Shown piece after piece: positions 27,507 to 35,713 of a stretch of DNA of 64,000 nucleotides. Numbering within the stretch: the stretch's first letter is position 1; every line of letters begins with the position of its first letter. Source of the stretch: an uncultured Lachnospiraceae bacterium (GTDB lineage Bacteria; Bacillota; Clostridia; Lachnospirales; Lachnospiraceae); assembly GCA_910579505.1 (NCBI GenBank), contig CAJTTZ010000008.1:1-64000 (forward strand), given 5' to 3'. Under the pieces are notes generated by a model. The model did no database searches and had not been told where the DNA came from. It was given only the letters and a program-made list of their open reading frames with translations. Position numbers and translations under genes: made by a program.

Positions 27507-28223
27507 GTGAATAATCAATTTATACAGGGAGTCATGTTTGATTGGAATAAAATAAATAATGACAGTTACCTGAAACAGATCGAAGCATTCAAAGGGATTG
27601 AGAGACTTGATTTTTATAGCCCAATCACTTTTTTTGTTGGAGAAAACGGAAGCGGTAAGTCAACATTACTGGAGGCTATTGCAGTGGCTCATGGATTTAA
27701 TCCAGAAGGTGGAACAAGGAATTATGTTTTTTCCACACACGACACCCACTCTGCATTATGTGACGCAATAAGGATTGCCAAGGGATATAGAAGAGAAAAA
27801 TGGGGGTATTTTCTTAGAGCTGAAAGCTTTTACAATGTTGCAACCCAGGAGGAAGAATATGCAGATATGGAGCACCCCTCAGCTAAATATCATGAAAAAT
27901 CACATGGAGAGAGCTTCCTGGCATTGGCGCAGAATAATCTGCGGGCAAACGGTTTATATCTTTTTGATGAGCCGGAAGCAGCATTATCACCACAAAGGCA
28001 GCTTACATTGTTAATGGAAATACATAGATGTGCCAAAGAAGGGGCGCAATTTTTTATTGTTACACATTCACCCATTTTACTTGGAATCCCAAATGCTGAT
28101 ATATACTGTTTTGATAATGGAAGCATCCATTTATGTGAATATGAGGAAACTGAAAGCTATCAGGTTACGGAAATGTTTATAAATAACAGGCATACATTGC
28201 TGAATAGACTTTTGGCAGAGTAG
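27507..28223 (+). CDS. solitary AAA/ABC-type ATPase
   Basis: A 238-residue cytoplasmic ATPase of the ABC-like superfamily found in OLD- and RecF-type proteins. Walker A GENGSGKST (near 49), a signature-like SHGESF (near 132), Walker B GLYLFDEPEAALSP, and the H-loop VTHSPILLG are all present. It has no transmembrane partner and no fused nuclease (TOPRIM) domain. GTG at 27507 has AGGAG at 8 nt; a TTG one codon earlier is possible. Base use is clearly more A+T-rich than in neighbouring genes and it is on the opposite strand, suggesting acquisition. Similar small ATPases occur alone or as parts of defence modules; the function here is unknown. Confidence 0.8.
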   Translation: MNNQFIQGVMFDWNKINNDSYLKQIEAFKGIERLDFYSPITFFVGENGSGKSTLLEAIAVAHGFNPEGGTRNYVFSTHDTHSALCDAIRIAKGYRREKWGYFLRAESFYNVATQEEEYADMEHPSAKYHEKSHGESFLALAQNNLRANGLYLFDEPEAALSPQRQLTLLMEIHRCAKEGAQFFIVTHSPILLGIPNADIYCFDNGSIHLCEYEETESYQVTEMFINNRHTLLNRLLAE

Positions 28224-28324
28224 TTCATAAAGAACCTGACACACTCTCTAAGCCACCTATTCCAACTGTCCAACAGAAGATGCTGACGGGCATTTATCTT
28301 GTCAGCCGCCAGATCAGCCACTCA

Positions 28325-28370
28325 AAAAGGGCATAGCCCCTCAAGCAAGCTTGGGGGGCTATGCCCTTTT
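28325..28370. terminator. bidirectional terminator between ATPase and groEL
   Basis: A perfect 16-bp stem AAAAGGGCATAGCCCC (28325-28340) with its complement (28355-28370). A-runs and T-runs on both ends let it stop both convergent transcripts. The region 28224-28324 holds nothing else recognisable. Confidence 0.9.
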
Positions 28371-28411
28371 CTCGTCATCACGTTATACTCGCAAAACCGC
28401 GCTTCTGCGCC

Positions 28412-30037
28412 TTACATCATCCCCATGCCGCCGCCTGCGCCTGCGGGCATTGCGGGTTCGGGCTCTTTGATGTTTGCCACTACGGACTCAGTGGTGAGCA
28501 GGGTGCTTGCCACGCTTGTCGCGTTCTGCAGTGCGCTTCTGGTCACCTTGGCAGGATCAAGGATGCCTGCCTTCACCATATCCACATACTCCTCGGTCAG
28601 CGCGTCAAAACCTACGCCCACCTCGGACTCTCTTACCTTATTGATGATAACGGAGCCTTCCAGACCCGCGTTCGCCACAATGTGGTACAGGGGCGCTTCG
28701 AGAGCTTTCAGAACGATCTGTGCACCTGTCTTCTCGTCGCCTTCCAGCTTCTCAGCCATCTTCTCCACTTCCTTGGCAGCGTGCACGTATGCGGATCCGC
28801 CGCCGGCGATGATGCCCTCTTCCACAGCAGCCCTGGTCGCTGCAAGCGCGTCCTCCAGACGAAGCTTCGCCTCCTTCATCTCGGTCTCAGTCGCCGCGCC
28901 CACACGGATCACAGCCACGCCGCCTGCCAGTTTTGCAAGACGCTCCTGCAGTTTCTCTTTATCGAAATCGGAAGTGGTCTCCTCGATCTGTTTCTTGATC
29001 TGGCCGATTCTCGCCTCGATCTCCTTCTTATCGCCCTCACCGTCCACGATAACGGTATTCTCTTTCTGCACTTTAACGGACTTCGCACGGCCGAGCTGGT
29101 CGAGGGTTGCGTCCTTCAATTCTAAGCCAAGCTCGGAACTGATCACCTGGCCGCCTGTAAGGATAGCGATATCCTCAAGCATTGCCTTTCTTCTGTCGCC
29201 GTAGCCGGGCGCCTTAACTGCAACCACATTGAAGGTGCCGCGCAGCTTATTTACGATCAGGGTGGTGAGCGCTTCGCCCTCCACGTCCTCAGCGATAATC
29301 AGCAGTTTCGCGCCGGACTGTACGATCTGCTCCAAAAGGGGCAGGATTTCCTGGATATTCGCAATCTTCTTATCTGTAATCAGAATGTAGGGATTCTCTA
29401 AAACCGCCTCCATCTTATCCATATCGGTTGCCATATACGCGGAGATGTAACCTCTGTCGAACTGCATACCTTCCACCAGATCCAGTTCTGTGAGCATGGT
29501 CTTGCTCTCCTCGATGGTGATCACGCCGTCGCCGGAAACTTTCTCCATAGCGTCCGCCACCAGCTTACCTACCTCGTCGTCTCCCGAGGAAACAGCCGCT
29601 ACTCTCGCGATATGCTCCTTGCCGTTTACCTTGGAGCTCATTTTCGCAATCGCGTCCACAGCCGTCTCGGTCGCCTTCTTCATACCCTTTCTCAGGATAA
29701 TCGGGTTGGCGCCTGCAGCCAGATTCTTGATACCCGCATTTACCATAGCCTGTGCCAGCACAGTTGCCGTCGTGGTGCCGTCGCCGGCAACGTCGTTGGT
29801 CTTGGTCGCCACTTCCTTGACAAGCTGTGCGCCCATATTTTCAAATGCGTCCGCAAGCTCGATCTCCTTGGCGATGGTCACACCGTCGTTTGTGATGAGG
29901 GGCGCGCCGTAGGATTTATCCAGAACTACGTTTCTGCCTTTCGGTCCAAGGGTCACCCTTACGGTGTCCGCCAACTGATTTACGCCAGATTCCAAAGCCG
30001 CCCTGGCTTCCGCGCCATACTTAATTTCCTTAGCCAT
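28412..30037 (-). CDS. groL: chaperonin GroEL
   Basis: A 541-residue Hsp60 chaperonin that folds proteins in the ATP-driven GroEL/ES cage. The nucleotide-binding 'GPKGRNVVLDKSYGAPLITNDGVTIA' region, 'GDGTTTATVLAQA', the apical domain and the GGM-rich tail (GAGGGMGMM) are all typical. Full length. Preceded by groES but with an unusually long 143-nt gap containing two hairpins (30091-30186). Confidence 0.98.
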   Translation of the reverse strand: MAKEIKYGAEARAALESGVNQLADTVRVTLGPKGRNVVLDKSYGAPLITNDGVTIAKEIELADAFENMGAQLVKEVATKTNDVAGDGTTTATVLAQAMVNAGIKNLAAGANPIILRKGMKKATETAVDAIAKMSSKVNGKEHIARVAAVSSGDDEVGKLVADAMEKVSGDGVITIEESKTMLTELDLVEGMQFDRGYISAYMATDMDKMEAVLENPYILITDKKIANIQEILPLLEQIVQSGAKLLIIAEDVEGEALTTLIVNKLRGTFNVVAVKAPGYGDRRKAMLEDIAILTGGQVISSELGLELKDATLDQLGRAKSVKVQKENTVIVDGEGDKKEIEARIGQIKKQIEETTSDFDKEKLQERLAKLAGGVAVIRVGAATETEMKEAKLRLEDALAATRAAVEEGIIAGGGSAYVHAAKEVEKMAEKLEGDEKTGAQIVLKALEAPLYHIVANAGLEGSVIINKVRESEVGVGFDALTEEYVDMVKAGILDPAKVTRSALQNATSVASTLLTTESVVANIKEPEPAMPAGAGGGMGMM

Positions 30038-30090
30038 AATTTTATGTCCTCCTGCTTTTCGATTTTGATTACTGCAAATTTATTCACTGC

Positions 30091-30186
30091 GGAGAATGCT
30101 TCTTTTCAAGCATTCTCCTGAGTGAGATTTAGTACTTCTTGGCGTTCCATCCTATGGCAGAACGTCTTTAGAAGTACTTCTCACTC
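30091..30186 (-). other. two hairpins between groES and groEL
   Basis: Hairpin 1: GGAGAATGCTT (30091-30101) with AAGCATTCTCC (30108-30118). Hairpin 2: a long imperfect stem, GAGTGAG (30120-30126) with CTCACTC (30180-30186), continuing through AGTACTTCT/AGAAGTACT and CGTTC/GAACG; it overlaps the groES stop. Neither is followed by a good T-run. They may be an mRNA-processing or stability element giving different groES and groEL levels. Confidence 0.6.
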
Positions 30187-30468
30187 TATGACCGCCAAAA
30201 TATCATTCTGTCTCACGATAATGTATTCCTCATCCTCGCCGAGTTTCACCTCTGTGCCCGAGTATTTGGAGTAGATGACCTGATCGCCAACCTTTACTTC
30301 CATCTTCACTTCCTTGCCGTCCACAACGCCGCCGGGGCCTACTGCGATCACCTCAGCCTGCTGCGGTTTCTCTTTGCTCTGTCCCGGCAGAACAATGCCG
30401 GACTTCGTGGTCTCCTCCGCTTCTAACTGCTTTAATACAACTCTGTCGCCAAGTGGTGTTAACTTCAT
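30181..30468 (-). CDS. groS: co-chaperonin GroES
   Basis: A 95-residue Hsp10 lid of the GroEL chaperonin. MKLTPLGDRVVLKQ, the mobile loop region (TKSGIVLPGQSKEKPQQ) and the 'GDQVIYSKYSGTEVK' strand are typical. AAGGAGG lies upstream. It is under CIRCE control (30525-30551) and is the first gene of the groES-groEL operon. Confidence 0.97.
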   Translation of the reverse strand: MKLTPLGDRVVLKQLEAEETTKSGIVLPGQSKEKPQQAEVIAVGPGGVVDGKEVKMEVKVGDQVIYSKYSGTEVKLGEDEEYIIVRQNDILAVIE

Positions 30469-30524
30469 GATAACTGCCTCCTTCTTAAATTATGTGATAC
30501 ATTTTATGCTTATCCTTTTGTCTG

Positions 30525-30551
30525 TTAGCACTCGTCTCTCATGAGTGCTAA
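30525..30551 (-). promoter_or_regulatory. CIRCE operator
   Basis: Perfect inverted repeat TTAGCACTC (30525-30533), 9-base spacer, GAGTGCTAA (30543-30551), between the groES promoter and its start. It is the known binding site of the heat-shock repressor HrcA, whose gene is not in this window. Confidence 0.97.
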
Positions 30552-30562
30552 CTCTGGAACAT

Positions 30563-30591
30563 ATATTATCTTCATATGCGGGCGTTTGCAA
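30563..30591 (-). promoter_or_regulatory. promoter of groES-groEL
   Basis: Minus-strand -35 TTGCAA (30586-30591), 17-base spacer, -10 TAATAT (30563-30568), just upstream of CIRCE, so HrcA binding would block initiation or early elongation. Confidence 0.75.
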
Positions 30592-30725
30592 ATGGTTTCA
30601 CATGAATATACATGCATTTTTCTCTTGTTTTCCCTTCTATTCTTTCATTTTCTCCGATTATCTCGTTTTTATCCAGAAAAAGGGATTTAATACTTATTTT
30701 ATATTTTCCTTCTTTGCACATAGAA

Positions 30726-30749
30726 AGAGGCTGGCATTTCAGCCGGCCT
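30726..30749 (-). terminator. probable terminator of the GGDEF-like gene
   Basis: On the minus strand a short stem AGGC.GGCT/AGCCAGCCT-like around a GAAATG loop is followed by CTTTCT, shortly after the stop at 30771. Modest quality. The stretch 30592-30725 shows nothing else. Confidence 0.4.
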
Positions 30750-30770
30750 CCCCGCTCTCTCTCAAAAACA

Positions 30771-31697
30771 CTACTTCTTCTTTTCCAGCCGCTCCCTGTA
30801 TCCGGGCGCGTTCTTGATCTCAAATTTATTATTGAACATTTCGTACTCTGCGTCGTCGAGTTTATCTTCTATCTTTTCCTCAACATTTGTCTTGTAGACA
30901 ACGCCACAGGCAACGGAGGGTGCAAGAATCTCATCCTCATAGGAAAAGCATGCCTGCTGCACTCTCTGGCAGTACTCTTCCGCCTCGCCGTCCTCCGCCA
31001 TGGGAATCAGCACGATAAAGACGTCCCCATCCACACGGCCGATGACATAATCCGGCTTCTTCTCCTGCTTCAGAATGTCGGCAATGGTCTTGATCAGCCG
31101 GTCGCTCTCCTCGTCGCCGAAATTGTCGTTCACATACTTCCAGTCGTTGATATTTACATTGATCACAGCCACAGGCACCACTTCCGCCCTGTCTATCACC
31201 CTCATGCGCTCCTCAAAATAGAGCTTATGGTACACACCGGTAAGCGCGTCGTCGTTCTCTCCCTTTGCCGTCTGCACATGCTGCACGCCCAGCTTCTGTT
31301 CCAGCTCATCCGCATAGATCGCCGTCTCCGTATGCAGATACGTCTCCTCTCCCCAATGGGAAAGCATGGCTGCAAAACCGTCCAGCATTCTCTCCACAGC
31401 CTGCCTCTTTTCCTCCGGCACCTTACCTGTCTCGGCATACAGATGCGCAATCGTCCTGCCATATACTCTGACCTTGCGCCCCGGCTCGCCGACCACGTCC
31501 GGCGTAAAGCCCGCAAATCCTCCTACCGACACGATCTTTTCCCCATGTCTTTCGGTAATCAGGACCGCCACATCAGCCACTGCGCAAAATGCCTTACAGT
31601 ACTCTGTCAGCACATCCAGCGCATAAAGATTGTCCAGTGCGTAGCTTCTGATATTCTCCTTAATTTTCTGTTCAAACGGAATCGACTTATAATCCAT
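30771..31697 (-). CDS. degenerate GGDEF-domain protein
   Basis: A 308-residue soluble protein. Residues about 1-130 form an N-terminal sensor-like region (PocR/GAF-like appearance, with 'FCAVADVAVLITERHGEKI'); residues about 145-300 are a GGDEF domain. The catalytic signature has decayed to VDGDVF in GRVDGDVFIVLIP, while 'INVNINDWKYVNDNFG' keeps the general shape. Diguanylate cyclase activity is therefore doubtful; such domains can bind GTP or c-di-GMP or act as scaffolds. Lone gene between groES and the corrinoid operon. GGGGA lies close to the ATG. Confidence 0.8.
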   Translation of the reverse strand: MDYKSIPFEQKIKENIRSYALDNLYALDVLTEYCKAFCAVADVAVLITERHGEKIVSVGGFAGFTPDVVGEPGRKVRVYGRTIAHLYAETGKVPEEKRQAVERMLDGFAAMLSHWGEETYLHTETAIYADELEQKLGVQHVQTAKGENDDALTGVYHKLYFEERMRVIDRAEVVPVAVINVNINDWKYVNDNFGDEESDRLIKTIADILKQEKKPDYVIGRVDGDVFIVLIPMAEDGEAEEYCQRVQQACFSYEDEILAPSVACGVVYKTNVEEKIEDKLDDAEYEMFNNKFEIKNAPGYRERLEKKK

Positions 31698-31825
31698 ATG
31701 TCCCCAATTCTCCTGTCCACGCTTTTTCGATATGCACTTCCCATACCCCGTTCAGTCCACACCCCTATTCTAACAAATATCGCCGCGCTTGTGAAGTTGA
31801 AAATGAATGGAATCCCTATTAAAAT

Positions 31826-32341
31826 TTATCTGTAATTCCGACTGTGGTAAACATGCTCCTCTATCCCTTCCATGGCATTACATTTCAGTGCAAGCAAAAA
31901 GAAATAGCCCGAGAGCAGATTGGCAAGGTCTAAAAGCCCGTTCGGAACGCTGCCGCCCCGCTGCAGATACCTGTATAGAAGACGCACCAGACATTTCGCC
32001 TTTACCCGGAGAAGGTGCGCTGCGCAGGCGCACTGACAGCCGCAGGGGAGCACAAAACCGTGGACGCTGCTTTCCGCCTGCAGCCTTTCCACGGCGGCAG
32101 CCAGACGGGCAATCTCCTCCTCCGTCACCGTAAAGGAAGTGCGCAGAGTCGGATTCATATGGTAAATCAGTTCACAGACCCACAGGAGTTCATCCGCCAG
32201 GGCCGGTTCCACGATCTGGCTTCGAAGCAGGCCCGCGCCGCTCGCCAGTTCGTCCGTGAGCAGTTCAAAATCGCAGCGCAGATCTTCGTCCGCATCGCAC
32301 AAGAAAGGGTATGCCTCATAAGGGCTCCTGTATACCGCCAT
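31826..32341 (-). CDS. divergent PduO-type corrinoid adenosyltransferase-like protein
   Basis: A 171-residue alpha-helical protein whose C-terminal half resembles PduO/CobO-fold ATP:cob(I)alamin adenosyltransferases: the LPCG...CAAHLLRVKAKCLVRLL helix stands where PduO has its HxxRTxxRRAER motif, and LLDLANLLSGYFFLLALKCN where PduO has LNRLSDYLFVLAR. The catalytic Arg residues and the N-terminal ATP-binding motif are not clearly kept. Instead there is a striking CGCQCAC cluster (Cys100, 102, 104 and 106), suited to bind a metal or corrinoid. It lies 12 nt after the corrinoid ABC ATPase gene, under the cobalamin riboswitch. It may adenosylate, reduce or hand over incoming corrinoid; the assignment by fold and context is fairly likely, the chemistry is not proven. 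Confidence 0.65.
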   Translation of the reverse strand: MAVYRSPYEAYPFLCDADEDLRCDFELLTDELASGAGLLRSQIVEPALADELLWVCELIYHMNPTLRTSFTVTEEEIARLAAAVERLQAESSVHGFVLPCGCQCACAAHLLRVKAKCLVRLLYRYLQRGGSVPNGLLDLANLLSGYFFLLALKCNAMEGIEEHVYHSRNYR

Positions 32342-32353
32342 ATTCTATCCTCC

Positions 32354-33124
32354 TCATGTCCACCTTCCGTACATCTTACTCATATAGCTGCGCACATCCA
32401 TGCCGTAAAGCCGGTTGAGCAGCTTTTCATCCAGTTCCTCCACAGGACCGCAGACAAGAACCCTTCCCTCCTCCAGAAGGAGCGCCGTATCCGCAAAGGC
32501 GAGCGCCAGACCGATATCGTGGAACACACCCGCCACACACCGCTTCCCGTCCGCCGTCCAATCCCGCAGACTTTCCAGAAGCTCCGCCTGATAGCGCGGG
32601 TCCAGGTGGTTCGCCGGTTCGTCCAGAAGGATAATCTGCGGCTCCTGTGCAAAGGTCCTTGCCAGAAACACCCGCTGCAGCTGCCCGCCGGAAAGCCTGG
32701 TCACCAGCTTCTCCCTAAGTTCCCATACACCAGTGCGCCGCAGGGCGCTTTCCACAGCGTCACGGTCCGCCGCCGTCTCTGATGGAAACAGTGAATCGCT
32801 CCGATGCGCATACCGCCCCAGCATCACCGCCTCGTAGACTGTATAGTCGAAAGCCGCCCGGGAAAACTGGCTCATCAGGGCAATCTTTTTCGCCCGCTGC
32901 TTCGGGGACAGCCCGCGCAGCAAAACCCCATCCGCCCACACACTGCCCTGCCAAGGAATCACTCCCGCAAGGGCGCGCAGAAGCGTCGTTTTTCCGCAGC
33001 CGTTCGGACCGAGAATGCAAAGCCGCCCACCCGCCTTCACCCGAAAGGACAGGTCGTGTATCACTTCTGTTTTTCCGTAGCCGCAGGATAAGTTTTCTAC
33101 CGCAAGCATCGCTGTTTTATCCAT
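32354..33124 (-). CDS. btuD: ABC importer ATPase (BtuD/FecE type)
   Basis: A 256-residue ABC ATPase of the siderophore/B12 importer class. Walker A GPNGCGKTT, Q-loop LMSQF, signature LSGGQLQR, Walker B IILLDEPANHLDP and H-loop VFHDIGLA are intact. ATG 33124 has GAGG about 7 nt upstream; a frame start at 33136 has no such site. It pairs with the BtuC-type permease upstream in the operon. Specificity for cobalamin rather than iron siderophore is inferred from the cobalamin riboswitch and the adenosyltransferase-like neighbour. Confidence 0.88.
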   Translation of the reverse strand: MDKTAMLAVENLSCGYGKTEVIHDLSFRVKAGGRLCILGPNGCGKTTLLRALAGVIPWQGSVWADGVLLRGLSPKQRAKKIALMSQFSRAAFDYTVYEAVMLGRYAHRSDSLFPSETAADRDAVESALRRTGVWELREKLVTRLSGGQLQRVFLARTFAQEPQIILLDEPANHLDPRYQAELLESLRDWTADGKRCVAGVFHDIGLALAFADTALLLEEGRVLVCGPVEELDEKLLNRLYGMDVRSYMSKMYGRWT

Positions 33125-33183
33125 GCCATACCTCATTTTGTTCTGTCATACCACAAATTCCCCACCTGTACGTACGCACTCCA

Positions 33184-34242
33184 TCAACCGTCCTTCCTCC
33201 CCGCAAAAAAGAGATAGAGAAAAAAAGGCGCGCCAAGTAACGCCGTGATGGAGCCAATCGGTATCTCGTGGGGCGGCGTGAGGGTTCTTGCCGCCAGATC
33301 GCAAAGCACAAGAAAGGATCCCCCGAGCAGGGCGCATGCCGGGAGCGTCCGCCTGTGCACCGCACCGAAAAAACGCCTTGCAATGTGAGGTACAATCAAA
33401 TCCACAAAGCCGATGATTCCCACAAAGGCCACCGCTGCCCCCGTCAGCACTGCCACTGCGGTCATCAGCCGTCCCCTGACCCTGCGCAGATCCACCCCCA
33501 TCGCCGACGCCTGTTCTTCCCCGAAAGTCATCACGTCAAGATCTCCCGCATAGCGCAGGAAATAGAGACAGACAAGAAGGGTGACAGGAAAAAGCACCCA
33601 CACCGCGCTCCACTCCCGCATGGAAAAACTGCCAAGCTGCCAGAGCTGAATGCGCTGTGCGTGGGCGGGAGAACTTGTCGCAAGCAGCGACATGACCGCG
33701 TTGCCAAACAGGGAAACCACCATTCCCACCAGAATCACCGTCACATTTGACATTCTTCTGTCCAGCTTAGCCGCAAGAAGCAGCACGAAAAACACCGTTC
33801 CGAGCGCAAAGCACAGACTGACCGCCGGCAGAAGGAACGTTCCGAGCCCCGCCGTCGCAAATCCAAACACAATGACAAGCGATGCGCCCAGTCCCGCGCC
33901 GGATGACACCCCAAGTCCAAAAGGGGAAGCCAGCGGATTTTGTAAGAGCGACTGCATCACCGCGCCGCAGACAGCCAGTGCCGCCCCCGTCAGAAAAGCC
34001 AGCAGCACCCGCGGCAGACGCATGTCGAGCACCATGACGCTGTAGTTTGCGGGAATGTGGTCCGGCAGGGGCAGCTGGAACATACGCCCCGCCACAATCG
34101 CCAAAATATCCCCCGGCGGCACATATACGCTTCCAATCCCCACTCCGAAAAGCAGGGTCAGGAGCGCAGCCAGGAAAAGTATCCCCATTTTTGTTCCTGA
34201 TCCCATGTTTATCTTCGGTCCCATGACAGTTTTTGCCCTCAT
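33184..34242 (-). CDS. btuC: ABC importer permease (FecCD/BtuC type)
   Basis: A 352-residue permease with about nine to ten membrane helices. Family motifs 'LRLPRVLLAFLTGAALAVCGAVMQSLLQNPLASPFGLGVSSGAGLGA' and 'GTVAFVGIIGFVDLIVPHIARRFFG' are clear (positions about 75-120 and 265-290). Its first codons overlap the binding-protein stop by four bases (ATGA). Transports corrinoid with the ATPase and the lipoprotein. Confidence 0.9.
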   Translation of the reverse strand: MRAKTVMGPKINMGSGTKMGILFLAALLTLLFGVGIGSVYVPPGDILAIVAGRMFQLPLPDHIPANYSVMVLDMRLPRVLLAFLTGAALAVCGAVMQSLLQNPLASPFGLGVSSGAGLGASLVIVFGFATAGLGTFLLPAVSLCFALGTVFFVLLLAAKLDRRMSNVTVILVGMVVSLFGNAVMSLLATSSPAHAQRIQLWQLGSFSMREWSAVWVLFPVTLLVCLYFLRYAGDLDVMTFGEEQASAMGVDLRRVRGRLMTAVAVLTGAAVAFVGIIGFVDLIVPHIARRFFGAVHRRTLPACALLGGSFLVLCDLAARTLTPPHEIPIGSITALLGAPFFLYLFFAGRKDG

Positions 34243-35324
34243 TCCGCCCCGAAACGCTCGGGATAGAGTGCCCTCGCCATCTCTTCCACTGCAGTCACAA
34301 TGTTCTGATCCGGCAGGGACGACGCCATATTGTCAATATAGTAGACTTCCCCACTCTGTATGGCCGAAACACCCGCCCAGCCCTCTCTGCCAAGAATTTC
34401 CGCCACAGGATCATCCGTGTAATTCACATTCGTAAAAATCACGTCCGGGTTTGCGGCCACCACGGTTTCCCCCTCCACGGAAATCCAACTGTCCTGGTCC
34501 GCCAGCACATTCCTGCCCCCCGCCAGTTCAATCAACTCATGCAGATAGGTGCCGCTTCCGCTGCTGTACAGATAAGGCGCGGGAGATATCTCAAAATAAA
34601 CGCGCTTTCTCTCCTCCTTGGGGATAGCGGAAACAACGTCCGAAATCGCCTTGAGTTCCCCATCCATCTCTGCCACCACACGCTCTCCTTCTTCCGGCAC
34701 ACAAAACGCCGCCGCCAGAAACCGAATGTCGCTTCTCACATCTTCCACACTCTCACTGGTGGGCACACAGACCACGCACACACCCGCGTCAATCAGTGGC
34801 TGATAGGGCGCTTCCTGATCGTAGAGGGAAAGGTTTGACACCAAAAGAATATCCGGCGCAAGAGCAGTCAGCTGCTCCACATCGGGGTTCACCGTGTCAA
34901 AGGTGGGAACATCCTCCGGCAGCCCCGCAAGACCTACACTCTGTAAATCGTAGCCAACGATCTTCTCCTCCAGGCCCAGGGCCACCAGCGTTTCGCAAAA
35001 CGAGGGCGCAAGCGCCACCACGGTGTCCACCTGGTCGGGGATCGCGATGGACGCGCCGCTCGGGTCTGTTGTGGGGAGCGCCGCAGGAGATTCCGCTTCC
35101 GCCGGTTGTGCATCAGGCGCCTGCTCTTTGGTTTCCGAATCCTGCACGGCTGGCGTTTCTGATTCCGCTTCCGCCGCCGGCGTTGTCTGTGTCCCCGATG
35201 CTGTCTTTGGCTGCGCGGCCCCAGTTTTCCCGCCGCATGCCGTCAATGTAAACAGCAGCATACCCAGCAAAAGTGCCGTAATTTTTGTTTTCACTCTACT
35301 CTGTGTTACCATTTCTCTTTTCAT
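34239..35324 (-). CDS. btuF: corrinoid-binding lipoprotein (BtuF/FepB type)
   Basis: A 361-residue solute-binding lipoprotein. Signal peptide and lipobox LTAC (Cys near 30) are followed by a low-complexity Ala/Glu/Thr/Pro linker (about 35-95), then a two-lobed class III binding protein (BtuF/FepB fold) with 'VVALAPSFCETLVALGLEEKIVGYD' at the start, typical for the family. It captures the ligand outside the cell and passes it to BtuCD. GAGGAG precedes the ATG. First ABC gene after the cobalamin riboswitch, which supports a corrinoid as ligand. Confidence 0.9.
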   Translation of the reverse strand: MKREMVTQSRVKTKITALLLGMLLFTLTACGGKTGAAQPKTASGTQTTPAAEAESETPAVQDSETKEQAPDAQPAEAESPAALPTTDPSGASIAIPDQVDTVVALAPSFCETLVALGLEEKIVGYDLQSVGLAGLPEDVPTFDTVNPDVEQLTALAPDILLVSNLSLYDQEAPYQPLIDAGVCVVCVPTSESVEDVRSDIRFLAAAFCVPEEGERVVAEMDGELKAISDVVSAIPKEERKRVYFEISPAPYLYSSGSGTYLHELIELAGGRNVLADQDSWISVEGETVVAANPDVIFTNVNYTDDPVAEILGREGWAGVSAIQSGEVYYIDNMASSLPDQNIVTAVEEMARALYPERFGAE

Positions 35325-35402
35325 GTTTCTCTCCTCGTCTTCTTTCTGATCGTACTTTCAAGACGCCGCCGCACACAGATTTCACGTGCCTTCCGACTCT
35401 GT

Positions 35403-35630
35403 TTATACAACCGGGCAGGGTTTCCTGCCAAACACGCCGCCCGCATACTGCGTCAGCAGCCGTATGCCCTGTGCGGGCCTGTGCATAAACAGAGAGACGT
35501 CCTGCACCGAAGCACAGAACGCCAAAGGCCCCGCCGCAGACGCGGCAAGGCCGAATATCACGCAGTTCCGGTTTCGGCAGAACGCCGTCAGACTGCCACG
35601 TATCTGGCTTATCCTTCCATAAGGCTTCAC
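35403..35630 (-). CDS. possible leader ORF between riboswitch and btuF
   Basis: A 75-codon frame that starts inside the riboswitch aptamer (near the ATGG before the B12 box) and stops 78 nt before btuF. The part after the aptamer (about residues 17-75) looks coding: high G/C at third positions, hydrophobic and Cys-containing, with a sequence around VIFGLAASAAGPLAF. I do not recognise a family and no good ribosome binding site is seen. It could be a conserved leader peptide, an undocumented small corrinoid protein, or a chance frame in a structured leader. Confidence 0.3.
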   Translation of the reverse strand: MKPYGRISQIRGSLTAFCRNRNCVIFGLAASAAGPLAFCASVQDVSLFMHRPAQGIRLLTQYAGGVFGRKPCPVV

Positions 35631-35697
35631 AGTGACCGACTCGCAGGGCTTTTCACCCTATTCCGTGTGCCGTAAAAGCGGCTGCATCTGACGCCGT
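35582..35697 (-). promoter_or_regulatory. cobalamin riboswitch
   Basis: Minus-strand aptamer. P1 is formed by ACGGCGTCAGA (35687-35697) and TCTGACGGCGT (35582-35592) with one mismatch. The core has GGTGAAAAGCCC, then GTCGGTCACTGTGAAG, and a B12-box-like AGCCAGATACGTGGCA (35594-35609), all in the order of the cobalamin class. The B12 box deviates from the common AGCCAGGAGACCTGCC. It precedes the corrinoid importer and presumably shuts it off when cobalamin is plentiful. No U-rich terminator was seen after it, so control may be at translation. Confidence 0.85.
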
Positions 35698-35713
35698 ATT
35701 CAATTATGGTGAC

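Noticed and set aside
30612..31835. Plus-strand open frame (407 codons) opposite the GGDEF-like gene
   Set aside because: Antisense to a gene with clear domain homology and a good start; no domains of its own.
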